A model generated the notes under the pieces. It was not told where the DNA came from. It saw nothing but the letters and a program-made list of their open reading frames with translations, and ran no database searches. DNA of 64,000 nt from Lentzea sp. NBRC 105346. GTDB taxonomy: Bacteria > Actinomycetota > Actinomycetes > Mycobacteriales > Pseudonocardiaceae. The stretch lies in the NCBI RefSeq assembly GCF_030269605.1, contig NZ_BSTQ01000005.1, positions 214,192-278,191 of the forward strand, written 5' to 3'. Made by a program: the position numbers and the translations under genes. Shown piece by piece: positions 49,612-64,000 of this stretch; within the stretch, counting starts at the first letter, position 1, and each line of letters begins with the position of its first letter.

Positions 49612-50063
49612 TCGAAGTCTTCGAAACCCACACAGCCAGCACCCAGGCAGCCGGCCTGAGAGGCCGAGCGCGCGTCGCCTACGACCGCTTCCTGGACGAA
49701 CTGGCGCACTCCGGCTGCGCGGCACTCGGCTACCGCGTCACCGGCCCAGAACCCCTGCCACGCCTATGCGTCAAACACCTGCGGGGTGCTGACCGCGTGG
49801 TGGTGGCGTTCCCCTCCCCCAGATCTGTCTGGGTCCTGCTGGTCGGGCCACACGACGACGACCCCGGCCGCAACCTCTACGACGTGCTGTACGAGATGGC
49901 CGGTGTCCGCCCGAAGCTGTCCGAGAAGCGGATGAAGCCTCCTTGCTGCTCGGACGACACCCGAACGCCGCCGCTGGCCGACGACGACCTGATCGACGAC
50001 CTCGTCCAACGCGCCCGCGCCTTGGCGCGCGCCCGCCGCAGGGGCCCCGGCGACCTGGGCTGA
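49608..50063 (+). CDS. RelE/ParE-like toxin candidate
   Basis: A 151-residue protein starting TTG, overlapping the previous stop. The central part reads LPRLCVKHLRGADRVVVAFP, then SVWVLLVGPHDD and RNLYDVLYEMAGV. This order (positively charged strand, aromatic strand, LLVGPHD, then YDxLY) resembles RelE/ParE/HigB-type toxins in actinomycetes. The C-terminus is Arg/Ala-rich. A toxic activity is inferred, not shown. It is followed by the composite repeat. Confidence 0.6.
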   Translation: MIEVFETHTASTQAAGLRGRARVAYDRFLDELAHSGCAALGYRVTGPEPLPRLCVKHLRGADRVVVAFPSPRSVWVLLVGPHDDDPGRNLYDVLYEMAGVRPKLSEKRMKPPCCSDDTRTPPLADDDLIDDLVQRARALARARRRGPGDLG

Positions 50064-50076
50064 ACGGGCAACTCGG

Positions 50077-50417
50077 GGGTGCCGAATGGGGAACACGCCG
50101 GGGCTGAAGGGGCAACTCGCGGGCTGAAGGGGCAACTCGCCGGGGCTGAGCTGAGGACTCGCGCGCACCGAGGTGGGACTCGGGGTGCGGGAGGGTGGGA
50201 CTCGGGGTGCGGGAGGGTGGGACTCGCGCGAGGTCGGGCACGTACGGCGGGGCGGACCGCTCGGTGGCCGGGGTTGTCGGACCCTCGCGCTACGGTCGGC
50301 TGGGGGTATGTCGGCGGGCTGGCGAGCTGAGCTGCCCCCGTATCCAGGCTAGCGAGAGGGACCGACAGTCCCGAAACTCGCGCGCAGTCCCGAAGCCAGC
50401 GCGCAGTCCCGAAGCCC
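50077..50417. repeat. G-rich degenerate repeat tract, composite repeat copy B (left part)
   Basis: Matches the tract at 29589. It contains a 20-bp unit GGGCTGAAGGGGCAACTCGC in tandem (50101-50120, 50121-50140) and a 22-bp unit starting GTGGGACTCGGGGTGCGGG in tandem (50173-50194, 50195-50216, then partial). No gene is seen. The right part carries GCGCAGTCCCGAAG repeats. Confidence 0.8.
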
Positions 50418-50659
50418 GCGCGCCAGCGCGCTAAACCAGCTGGTGGTGGACCCCTCCCGTCGCATCGCAGGCGAAGCCCTGCCGCATCCGAAACCCCTGG
50501 TCAAGCCACGCTTTTCGGCTTGACCAGGGGTTTCGGATGTGGCTGCCTCTGGTGCGATGCGACGGGAGGGGCCCACCACCCCAAGGCGACCCACTACGGA
50601 ACAAGGGCCCGGAGGGGACCCCCTCTTTGAGCTGAGCCGGGGTCCGGGGCGGAGCCCCG
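50418..50659. repeat. 242-bp nested palindromic element, copy B
   Basis: Homologous to 29848-30086. The outer 19-bp arms (50451-50469 with 50553-50571) are identical to copy A and perfectly paired. The inner arms are 23 bp, perfect (50485-50507 with 50517-50539), reading CATCCGAAACCCCTGGTCAA at the left. Compared with copy A, the inner stem changes on both sides together (G to A with C to T, and CCCAG/CTGGG to CCCTG/CAGGG), so pairing is kept. Confidence 0.92.
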
Positions 50660-50728
50660 CGCACGAAAGCCACCGCGTCAACACAGACGCAACCACGCAC
50701 GGAAGCCACCGCGTCGCACACGAAAGCA

Positions 50729-50744
50729 AAACGGCCCCCGGAGC
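50729..50744 (-). terminator. Distal arm of the rpoC terminator split by the IS element
   Basis: AAACGGCCCCCGGAGC here is the perfect 16-bp complement of 52049-52064, just past the rpoC stop. The two arms lie 14 bp outside each IS end. Removing the IS restores one hairpin downstream of rpoC. Confidence 0.85.
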
Positions 50745-50758
50745 GGGAGGCGAATTCC

Positions 50759-52034
50759 AGGGGTCGTTGCAACACGGGTGATCAACTGGCTTCGGTCAGG
50801 AGCTTAGTCAAGCGCTCGGCTGGGGTGTCCCAGCCGAGCGTTTTGCGTGGGCGGCGGTTGAGCTGGGCGGCGACGGCGGCCAGCTCGTCGGGGGTGTGGA
50901 CGGACAGGTCGCTGCCTTTGGGGAAGTACTGGCGTAGCAGGCCGTTGGTGTTCTCGTTGGAACCGCGCTGCCAGGGGCTGTGGGGATCGCAGAAGTAGAC
51001 GGGCATGCCGGTAGCGACGCTGAACTCGTGGTGGCGGCCCATTTCCGAGCCTTGATCCCAGGTCAGGGACTGCCGCAGATGAGTGGGCAGGGTGGAGATC
51101 GTGTGGATGAGGCCGTCGCGGACGGTCTCGGCGTCATGACGTTCGGGCAGATGCACGAGCAGCACGTAGCGGGTGGCGCGTTCGACCAGGGTGCCGATTG
51201 CCGAGGTGCCGCCACCGCCGATGATCAGATCGCCTTCCCAGTGGCCGGGGACGGCGCGGTCCTCGGCCTCGGCGGGCCGTTCACTGATCATGATCATCGG
51301 GTGGGTGAACCGGGGCTGGCGCTGGTCTGGTGCACGGCGGGGCTTGCGGATGGTGCGGCCGGTGCGCAGCGCTCGTGCGAGCTCGCGGCGTAGTTCGCCG
51401 CGGCCTTGCAGGTAGAGAGTCTGGTAGATCGTCTCGTGGGTCACGTGCAGCTCCGGCCGGTCGGGATGGTCGCGGCGCAGCCGACGGCTGATCTGCTCAG
51501 GACTGCACCGGTCGTCCAGCATGCCCTGCACGAGATCGCGCAACTCGGGGCAGGCGGTGATCTTGCCGATCTTGGGCCGTGGGCGCCGCTGCTCGGCCCG
51601 GTCCTGGGCCGCGTGCGGCCGGTAATCGCCCGAGCCGGGATGAGAGTTGCGGGCGATCTCCCGGCTGATCGTGGACGGCGGGCGGCCCAGCTCGACCGCG
51701 ATCGACCGTTGCGAGCGGCCCGCTCGCAGCCCATCGGCGATCACGATCCGCTCGTCGACCGACAGGAACCGGCCCGAGGACGGCTCAGGCCGGGCGGGAG
51801 GCAGGTTCGCCTTCCGCCCGGCCTTGGCCTTACTTGCTCGTCCGTACCGCCACCGGTACCCGGTCCGCCGGTTGATCCCGACCACCCGGCACGCCTCGGC
51901 GGTGCCCACACCCTTCGCCACAAGATCAAGATATTGCCGGCGTTCCGCCACCAACTTCTTACGTCCCTGCGGCGACCGGTCCTCACGGATCTCGAACACT
52001 GCAACCCCTGAACTCAGGTGTTGCAACGACCCCT
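50759..52034 (-). mobile_element. IS30-family insertion sequence, 1276 bp
   Basis: Perfect 17-bp terminal inverted repeats AGGGGTCGTTGCAACAC (50759-50775) and its complement (52018-52034) enclose one intact transposase gene. I could not define a clean target duplication from the flanks. It lies inside the loop of the rpoC terminator hairpin. Confidence 0.95.
50782..51999 (-). CDS. IS30-family transposase
   Basis: A 405-residue DDE transposase. N-terminal HTH regions (AEACRVVGINRRTGYRW; SVDERIVIADGLRAGRSQRS, IAVELGRPPSTISREIARN) bind the ends. The catalytic residues lie in GHWEGDLIIG (Asp), TWDQGSEMGRH (Asp) and RGSNENTNGLLRQYFPKG (Glu), the IS30 pattern. The GTG at 51999 has AGGGG five bases upstream and lies inside the element; a TTG at 52026 would start within the terminal repeat. 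It appears intact. Being on the same strand as rpoBC, it may be transcribed by readthrough. Confidence 0.93.
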   Translation of the reverse strand: MFEIREDRSPQGRKKLVAERRQYLDLVAKGVGTAEACRVVGINRRTGYRWRYGRASKAKAGRKANLPPARPEPSSGRFLSVDERIVIADGLRAGRSQRSIAVELGRPPSTISREIARNSHPGSGDYRPHAAQDRAEQRRPRPKIGKITACPELRDLVQGMLDDRCSPEQISRRLRRDHPDRPELHVTHETIYQTLYLQGRGELRRELARALRTGRTIRKPRRAPDQRQPRFTHPMIMISERPAEAEDRAVPGHWEGDLIIGGGGTSAIGTLVERATRYVLLVHLPERHDAETVRDGLIHTISTLPTHLRQSLTWDQGSEMGRHHEFSVATGMPVYFCDPHSPWQRGSNENTNGLLRQYFPKGSDLSVHTPDELAAVAAQLNRRPRKTLGWDTPAERLTKLLTEAS

Positions 52035-52048
52035 AGAACCCAAGGGAG

Positions 52049-52064
52049 GCTCCGGGGGCCGTTT
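52049..52064 (-). terminator. Proximal arm of the rpoC terminator
   Basis: GCTCCGGGGGCCGTTT, 10 bp past the rpoC stop. It pairs perfectly with 50729-50744 across the IS30 element. The original uninterrupted loop would have been about 28 nt or shorter. Confidence 0.85.
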
Positions 52065-52074
52065 CAGCTACGGA

Positions 52075-55971
<3,897 letters not shown>

Positions 55972-56065
55972 GTCTACTCTCTTCCCCTTTTTAGATCGGT
56001 GGCAAAGGAGCTGGTCGGAAGGTCACCGGGGCGAGCGGGAGGCATGCCCCGGTGACCGGCGAGGG

Positions 56066-59569
<3,504 letters not shown>

Positions 59570-59673
59570 GTAGCTGGCTAGAGCGAACTAGCACGGCTGT
59601 CAAGGGTGCGGCGATGCCCAGCTATCCACGCTCTCGGCGAAGGGCAAGCGGAAAATGGGCAGCGCAAAGGGGC

Positions 59674-59702
59674 AGTCTAGCCACGCGCACGGCGACTGTC
59701 GA
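59674..59702 (-). promoter_or_regulatory. Predicted rpoB promoter
   Basis: On the minus strand, TCGACA (59702-59697), a 17-bp spacer and TAGACT (59679-59674) closely match the primary sigma-factor consensus. A start near 59667 would give a leader of about 98 nt. It allows rpoBC to be expressed apart from upstream genes. Confidence 0.72.
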
Positions 59703-59918
59703 GAGGCACCTGGAAGGACCTTTCTCGTGTTCACCGACAGAGTGACCCCACATGAGCGCGCAGTCAAGATGCCACGGCGCGATCACCCCTGTGGAGGAAG
59801 CGGCGTTCACCGGCAGTCACGGGTTTTGACCTGCGGAAACACGAGTACGGTCGATTTGGTGAAAGGTTGGCGTTCTTCAAGCGGCTTTACAGAGCGCCAC
59901 GAGTTCGGACCGTGAAAC

Positions 59919-59934
59919 TGTGATCGAGATCACG
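59919..59934. promoter_or_regulatory. CRP/GlxR-like binding site
   Basis: TGTGATCGAGATCACG fits the CRP-family consensus TGTGA-N6-TCACA at nine of ten positions. It lies 24 bp past the last Mce-associated gene and about 220 bp upstream of the predicted rpoB -35 box. The rest of 59570-59957 contains no gene. Function not shown. Confidence 0.5.
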
Positions 59935-59957
59935 TGTGTCGGGTCCTAGAAAGGCTT

Positions 59958-60767
59958 TCACCGACACTGTTTCATCTGCTCGGCCTGCTCAGCGGTCTGG
60001 CCGAACATCTCCATGTTGTCGATCTTCCAGCGCCCGTCGGCCTTCTGCGCCCCCGCGCGGAGCATGGCCGTGCCGCCGCCGGTCTGGTTGTCCGTCGTGC
60101 GGGTCGTGACCTGGTCGACGAACACCAGCACGGTCGCGTGGTCGTCCTTCAACGAGCTCACCGCGCTCGCGACGACCTTCACCGTGACGACGAGCTTCTG
60201 CTCGGGCGCCAGCGTTTTCACCGGGCCGAACACGGCGTTGTACTGGCACTTCGCCTTGCCCGTGAGCAGCTCGTTCGCGGCCTTCTCGGTGGCGGCGACG
60301 TCCGCGAAGTTGTACGAGAACGCCTTCTCGACGCCCTCCCTGACCTGGCCGTTCACCTCGGACGTCGCGTTGGCGTCGACCAGCGCGGCGTCGAAGGACG
60401 TCTTGCCGGCCTGCTGCTGGAACCAGAACCCGAGCCCGCCCAGCAGCAGCGCGACGACCAGCAGCGCCCCGGCCAGCACCCAGCTCGGCTGCCACGGCTT
60501 GGGGGCGTCGAGCGGCTCGGCGACCTCGGCCTCGGCCTTCTTCGGCGCCTTCTTCTGGGCCTTGGTCGAGGGGGCGTTGGTCGCGGCGGCCTTGGTCTCG
60601 GGCGTGGTCTCGGCGGTGCTCTCCTCGGCGGCCACGTCCTCCACGAAGGCCTGGGTGACCTCGGTGGACTCCTCGCCGGGGACGTCGGCGCGGCGGTGCA
60701 GCCCGGCGACCTTGGGACGGCCACCGGCTGGCGGCGTGGGGACGGGGCGGCGGCGGATGGGGGGCAC
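59958..60767 (-). CDS. Mce-associated membrane protein
   Basis: A 269-residue protein with a long cytosolic Ala/Glu/Lys-rich N-terminus, one transmembrane helix (about 97-115, VLAGALLVVALLLGGLGFW) and an extracytoplasmic SnoaL/NTF2-like domain ending DGRWKIDNMEMFG. This is the Mce-associated (Mas) plan of proteins coded after mceF. GTG start. It is the last gene of the mce operon. Confidence 0.85.
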   Translation of the reverse strand: MPPIRRRPVPTPPAGGRPKVAGLHRRADVPGEESTEVTQAFVEDVAAEESTAETTPETKAAATNAPSTKAQKKAPKKAEAEVAEPLDAPKPWQPSWVLAGALLVVALLLGGLGFWFQQQAGKTSFDAALVDANATSEVNGQVREGVEKAFSYNFADVAATEKAANELLTGKAKCQYNAVFGPVKTLAPEQKLVVTVKVVASAVSSLKDDHATVLVFVDQVTTRTTDNQTGGGTAMLRAGAQKADGRWKIDNMEMFGQTAEQAEQMKQCR

Positions 60768-60800
60768 GTGCGGAATCCAATCCTCGGAGTACGGGGTTGC

Positions 60801-61310
60801 TCAGGCGCCGCCGGCCCGCAGGGGGCCGAGCTGGCTGAGCTTCCACCCGTCCTCGGTACGGGTGAGCTCGGTGATGTACCGGTTGACCTTGCGGACGGCC
60901 TGGCCGCCCTCCGGGGTCACCGTGCTCTCCACGACGGCGATGACCTTCGCCTTGCCGGACCGGTCGTCCAGCTCGGTCACCGCGGCGTCGAGCACCTTCG
61001 ACGTCGTCACCGTCTTGGCGTCGACGAGCTGCTTCTTCCGGGCGTCCTTGTCCTTGTCGATCTCGGCCCGCAGCTCACCGGTCGACGAGCTGAGCCAGCG
61101 GTTCAGGTCCTCGTCCACCTTGTGGTAGTCCAGCGTCAGGAAGTTGTTGATGCCGGTCTGCCCCGCGGCGAGCGCCTCGTCGCGGTGCGCGGCGAACTCC
61201 GACGAGTCGCTGTGCGACGCGCTGTACCAGGACACCCCGGCCCACGCGGCGTACCCGAAGGCGAGCACCGCCAGGACAGCGGTGATCGCGGTGACCAGTC
61301 GGACGTTCAC
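60801..61310 (-). CDS. Mce-associated membrane protein
   Basis: A 169-residue protein with an N-terminal transmembrane helix (about 5-27) and an NTF2-like extracytoplasmic domain (LDYHKVDEDLNRWLSSSTGE, then KVIAVVESTVT and EDGWKLSQLGP), typical of Mce-associated proteins. The GTG at 61310 is preferred, with GGAG nine bases upstream; a TTG at 61316 is too close to that site. It lies 16 bp downstream of mceF. Confidence 0.84.
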   Translation of the reverse strand: MNVRLVTAITAVLAVLAFGYAAWAGVSWYSASHSDSSEFAAHRDEALAAGQTGINNFLTLDYHKVDEDLNRWLSSSTGELRAEIDKDKDARKKQLVDAKTVTTSKVLDAAVTELDDRSGKAKVIAVVESTVTPEGGQAVRKVNRYITELTRTEDGWKLSQLGPLRAGGA

Positions 61311-61326
61311 TTGCAACAGCTCCCTA

Positions 61327-62538
61327 CTAGTTCGGCAGACCCAGCAGCTGACCGAGGCTGGTCAGCAGCGGGGGCTCGGCGGCCTGGGTCGGCTCCTGGC
61401 CCGGCTGGGTCGTCGCGTTGCCGACCGGGGTCGTCGGCGTTCCACCGTACGGCGCATTCTGCGATCCGCGAACCGAGGTGGCCGATCCGCGGGCAAGGGC
61501 ACAGTAGGCCTGCGTGTTCAGGGCCGCCGGAGTGGTGTCGGTGCCCTTCCGGATCTTCGTGCCCTCGTAGCCGACCGTGCACGGCGCGGGGTCGAAGAGG
61601 TTCAGCGCGAGGCCGAAGTGCGAGGTGCCGTCGCCGGGCACGACGGTGAAGCCACCGCCGACGGCCAGCGGGTACGTGACGGCGATCTGCTCGAGGCCGT
61701 CGCGCCTGGTCACCAGGATGTTCGACGTCGTGAGCAGGTTCGCGAACACCACGCCCAGGTTCGGGCCGCTCTCCCGCAGCAGACCGGAGACCTGCTCGGA
61801 CACCGGCGGCACCGCGGCGATCAGCCGGCGCAGGTCGCCGTCGGACACCTTCAGCTGCTCGGCGACGAGCTTGAGGTCCGCGGAGAACGACCGGATGGCA
61901 CTGCCCTGCGCGGCCTGCGTGGTCAGCACGATCTTGCCGTCGCGCAGCAACGCGGTGGTCTGCGGCAGGTGGTCCTTGGCGGCCTGCGTGAACGACTGGG
62001 TGTTGTCCAGCAGCACCTGCAGGTCGCCGCCGGTGCCGTTGAACGCGTTGTGCAGCTCGTCCACGACCGTCTTGAGCGAGTCGGTCGGCACGGACTTGGC
62101 GAACGCGTCCAGGTTCGTCAGCAGGTTGTCCACCGGCGGCGGCGTCTTCGTCGCGCTGCGCGGGATGACCGACCCGGCCTGCAGGTACGGCCCGTCGCCG
62201 TTCTTCGGGCGCAGGTCGACGAACTGCTCACCCACGGCCGACCGGTTCGCGACGACGGCCTCGGTGTCCGCCGAGACACGCGGCGCGTCCGGCTGGATCT
62301 CCAGGTCGACGTCGATGCCGTCCGGCGTGAGACGCATGGCCCCGACGCGGCCGATGGTGACACCGCGGTAGGTGACCTCGGCGTTGGAGAAGATGCCGCC
62401 GGAGTCGGCGAGCTGCATCGTCACCGTGTACGTGGACCGCTTGAACAGGCCCACGTAGTTGGCGCTGACGTAGCTGATGCCGAGCAACGCGATCAGCACG
62501 AACGCGACGATCTTGACCTTCGTCCCTCGGGTGATCAC
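61327..62538 (-). CDS. mceF: MCE-family protein, MceF position
   Basis: A component of an Mce lipid/sterol-type importer. It has 403 residues, with an N-terminal transmembrane helix (about 9-28), the MlaD/MCE domain (about 35-115; VTYRGVTIGRVGAMRL, VANRSAVGEQFVDLRP), a helical region and a Pro/Thr-rich tail. It is the last MCE protein of the operon, overlapping the mceE stop as GTGA. The substrate is unknown. Confidence 0.9.
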   Translation of the reverse strand: MITRGTKVKIVAFVLIALLGISYVSANYVGLFKRSTYTVTMQLADSGGIFSNAEVTYRGVTIGRVGAMRLTPDGIDVDLEIQPDAPRVSADTEAVVANRSAVGEQFVDLRPKNGDGPYLQAGSVIPRSATKTPPPVDNLLTNLDAFAKSVPTDSLKTVVDELHNAFNGTGGDLQVLLDNTQSFTQAAKDHLPQTTALLRDGKIVLTTQAAQGSAIRSFSADLKLVAEQLKVSDGDLRRLIAAVPPVSEQVSGLLRESGPNLGVVFANLLTTSNILVTRRDGLEQIAVTYPLAVGGGFTVVPGDGTSHFGLALNLFDPAPCTVGYEGTKIRKGTDTTPAALNTQAYCALARGSATSVRGSQNAPYGGTPTTPVGNATTQPGQEPTQAAEPPLLTSLGQLLGLPN

Positions 62539-63659
62539 TTGCCACCTCCCAGCAGCCCGCCCAGCACGTCGCCCAGCCCGGTGCTGCCGCTCTGCCCGAG
62601 GGGCAGCGGCAGGTTGGGCAGCGGCAACGGTGTGCTGGGCGGCAGGATCCCGTCGAGCGGCGACTGCCGCGACCGGCTCAGGTTGTCCAGCACCGTGCCC
62701 AGGTTCAGGTCGAGGTCGGCGTAGAGGTTCGTGTAGTCGCCCTTGATGCCGTCGACCGCGGCGTCCGGGAACGGGTAGGTCAGCAGCAGTTCGAACGCCT
62801 TCGGCAGGTTCTGGCCGGACTCGACGAGCTTCTGCAGCGTCGGCTGCAGCGCCTTGAGGTTCGCGACGATGTCGTCACGGCTCTTGTTCACCGTGTCGAC
62901 CGCGACGTCGGACAGCTTGTCGAGCGACTGCAGCAGCGTGACCAGCTGGGTGCGCTGGTCGCTGAGCACCTTGAGGCCCGGTCCGAGGTCCGTGATGGCC
63001 GTGCCGAGCTGCTGGTTCTGCGCGGCGAGCGTGCCGCCGAGCCGGTTGAGGCCGTCCAGCGCGCGGACGATCTCGGCCTTGTGCGCGTCCAGGTCGCCGA
63101 CGAACTTGTCCAGGTTGCCCAGCAGCGAGCGGATCTCGGCCTCGTTGCCGGACAGCGCGTTGTTGAGCTCCTTGGTGATGTTCTGCAACTGCGCGACGCC
63201 ACCACCGTTGAGCAGCAACGACAACGCGCCGAAGACCTCTTCGACCTCGGGGTTGCGGTTGGTCCGCTCGATCGGGATGACCGCGTCGTTCGCGAGCTTC
63301 CCGGTCCCGTCCTGCGGTTTGCCCAGCTCGACGTACTTCTCGCCGAGCAACGCGGACTGCCGCAGCTTCGCGAACGCGTTGGCCGGCAACGAGACGTCGC
63401 CGTTGACCAGCAGCGTCACCTCGGCGGTCCAGCCGTCCGGCGCGAGGTCGATCTTCTCGACCCGGCCGACCGGCACGTCGTTGACCTTCACGCCGGCCTG
63501 CGGCACGAGGTCCAGGACGTCCTTGAACCGCACCTTGACGTGGTACGGGCTGTCGCCGACATCGGCGCCACCGGGCAGCGGCATGTTGTAGACGCCGTCG
63601 AACCCGCCGGAACCACAGCCCGCCGCGAGCAGTGCCATCACCACGATGAGTCGCTTCAC
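62535..63659 (-). CDS. mceE: MCE-family lipoprotein, MceE position
   Basis: A 374-residue lipoprotein: the GTG at 63659 gives a signal peptide with lipobox LLAAGC, the usual feature of the fifth MCE protein. MCE domain about 35-125 (VKVNDVPVGRVEKIDL, LRQSALLGEKYVELG), then a long helical region. The frame runs upstream without a signal, so the internal GTG is preferred; it overlaps the upstream stop as GTGA. Confidence 0.9.
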   Translation of the reverse strand: MKRLIVVMALLAAGCGSGGFDGVYNMPLPGGADVGDSPYHVKVRFKDVLDLVPQAGVKVNDVPVGRVEKIDLAPDGWTAEVTLLVNGDVSLPANAFAKLRQSALLGEKYVELGKPQDGTGKLANDAVIPIERTNRNPEVEEVFGALSLLLNGGGVAQLQNITKELNNALSGNEAEIRSLLGNLDKFVGDLDAHKAEIVRALDGLNRLGGTLAAQNQQLGTAITDLGPGLKVLSDQRTQLVTLLQSLDKLSDVAVDTVNKSRDDIVANLKALQPTLQKLVESGQNLPKAFELLLTYPFPDAAVDGIKGDYTNLYADLDLNLGTVLDNLSRSRQSPLDGILPPSTPLPLPNLPLPLGQSGSTGLGDVLGGLLGGGK

Positions 63660-64000
63660 TTGCTCGGCACCCCCGCCAGCGGAAGGGGCAGCGGGAGCTT
63701 GCCCTCGTTGAGGCTGCCGATCACCTGGGCCGGCGTCGGCAGCTTGTCCTTGCCGCTCAGGATCGGCTCCAGCTGCTTGCACGTCTGGGCGAGCACCGGC
63801 GGCACGTTGTTCGGCGACGCCTGCTGGACCAGCTTGCAGATCAGCACGATCGGCGGCTGGCTGAGCTCGTTGATGTTCGCCCGCGTGTCGAGCGTGCCGG
63901 ACGCGGCGTTGTAGGTGTTCTGCAGGTTGCCCAGCGCGAGCGGCGCGACGTCGAGCGTCTCGGCGAGCGCGGCCCGCTGGTTGACGAGCACCTGCGTGAT
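63656..64000 (-). CDS. mceD: MCE-family protein, MceD position (5' end off window)
   Basis: The C-terminal 114 or so residues of an MCE protein, open to the right edge. It contains NQRAALAETLDVAPLALGNL, the typical C-terminal segment of MCE proteins, with two cysteines, and ends PLPLAGVPSK. The position before the lipoprotein mceE indicates MceD. It overlaps mceE by 4 bp. Confidence 0.85.
   Translation of the reverse strand: MTQVLVNQRAALAETLDVAPLALGNLQNTYNAASGTLDTRANINELSQPPIVLICKLVQQASPNNVPPVLAQTCKQLEPILSGKDKLPTPAQVIGSLNEGKLPLPLPLAGVPSK

Noticed and set aside
50173..50226. Tandem 22-bp units as a possible CRISPR array
   Set aside because: The units are directly adjacent with no variable spacers, and no cas genes are present.
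49764..50241. Minus-strand frames over the G-rich tract after the toxin-like gene
   Set aside because: They read the degenerate repeats and the antisense of the toxin-like gene; no coding signature.
50782..52026. TTG start at 52026 for the IS30 transposase
   Set aside because: It lies inside the terminal inverted repeat; the GTG at 51999 has a proper AGGGG ribosome site.

Overview
The window is a high-GC chromosomal segment of an actinomycete. The evidence is GTG/TTG starts with strong GGGGGA-type ribosome binding sites, an actinobacterial ESX (type VII) secretion locus, an mce operon and AfsR-type SARP regulators. Gene content and protein style suggest the order Pseudonocardiales (Lentzea/Saccharothrix/Actinosynnema type). 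That placement is inference, because no rRNA or other marker was compared.

Layout. (i) 1-5520: two paralogous SARP regulators with NB-ARC domains on the minus strand, the first cut by the window edge. Three plus-strand copies of a small cassette accompany them: an 11-bp-phased TGTGAGC direct repeat, a CAGRGT -10 box, a conserved CTCTCCCTCTTG core and a GGGCCCGCA-stem terminator. This is the best candidate for an undescribed regulatory system in the window. (ii) 5521-21700: an ESX core (eccC, eccD, mycP, eccB, eccE) with two WXG100/EspC-like partners, two small secreted SH3-like proteins, a mycP-tail relic, a long imperfect palindrome, a secreted subtilase with a P-domain, and an eight-cysteine LppU-like membrane protein. 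(iii) 21709-44573: on the minus strand, the str (rpsL-rpsG-fusA-tuf), S10, spc and alpha gene groups through rplQ and truA. rplO and secY, normally adjacent, are separated by 1 kb that holds a terminator and a composite palindromic repeat. (iv) 44574-52074: an accessory block between rpsL and rpoC. It has a second set of ESX-like genes (YbaB-like, EspC/WXG-like, large membrane protein), two tandem eight-cysteine lipoprotein/membrane proteins, an APH-fold kinase, a zinc-ribbon protein, a toxin-antitoxin-like pair with an operator-promoter, the second copy of the composite repeat, and an IS30-family element sitting inside the rpoC terminator hairpin. (v) 52075-59569: rpoC and rpoB. (vi) 59958-64000: the 3' end of an mce operon (mceD partial, mceE, mceF and two Mce-associated proteins).

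How the parts fit. The minus-strand core encodes ribosomal proteins, RNA polymerase, translation factors and the SecY-Adk-Map group. The two ESX-related loci share WXG/EspC-like partners and eight-cysteine extracytoplasmic proteins, which suggests one cell-envelope secretion programme split over two places (inference). Long open frames antisense to eccC, fusA, rpoB and rpoC are GC-driven shadows and are not annotated. No tRNA, rRNA, CRISPR array or prophage was seen.
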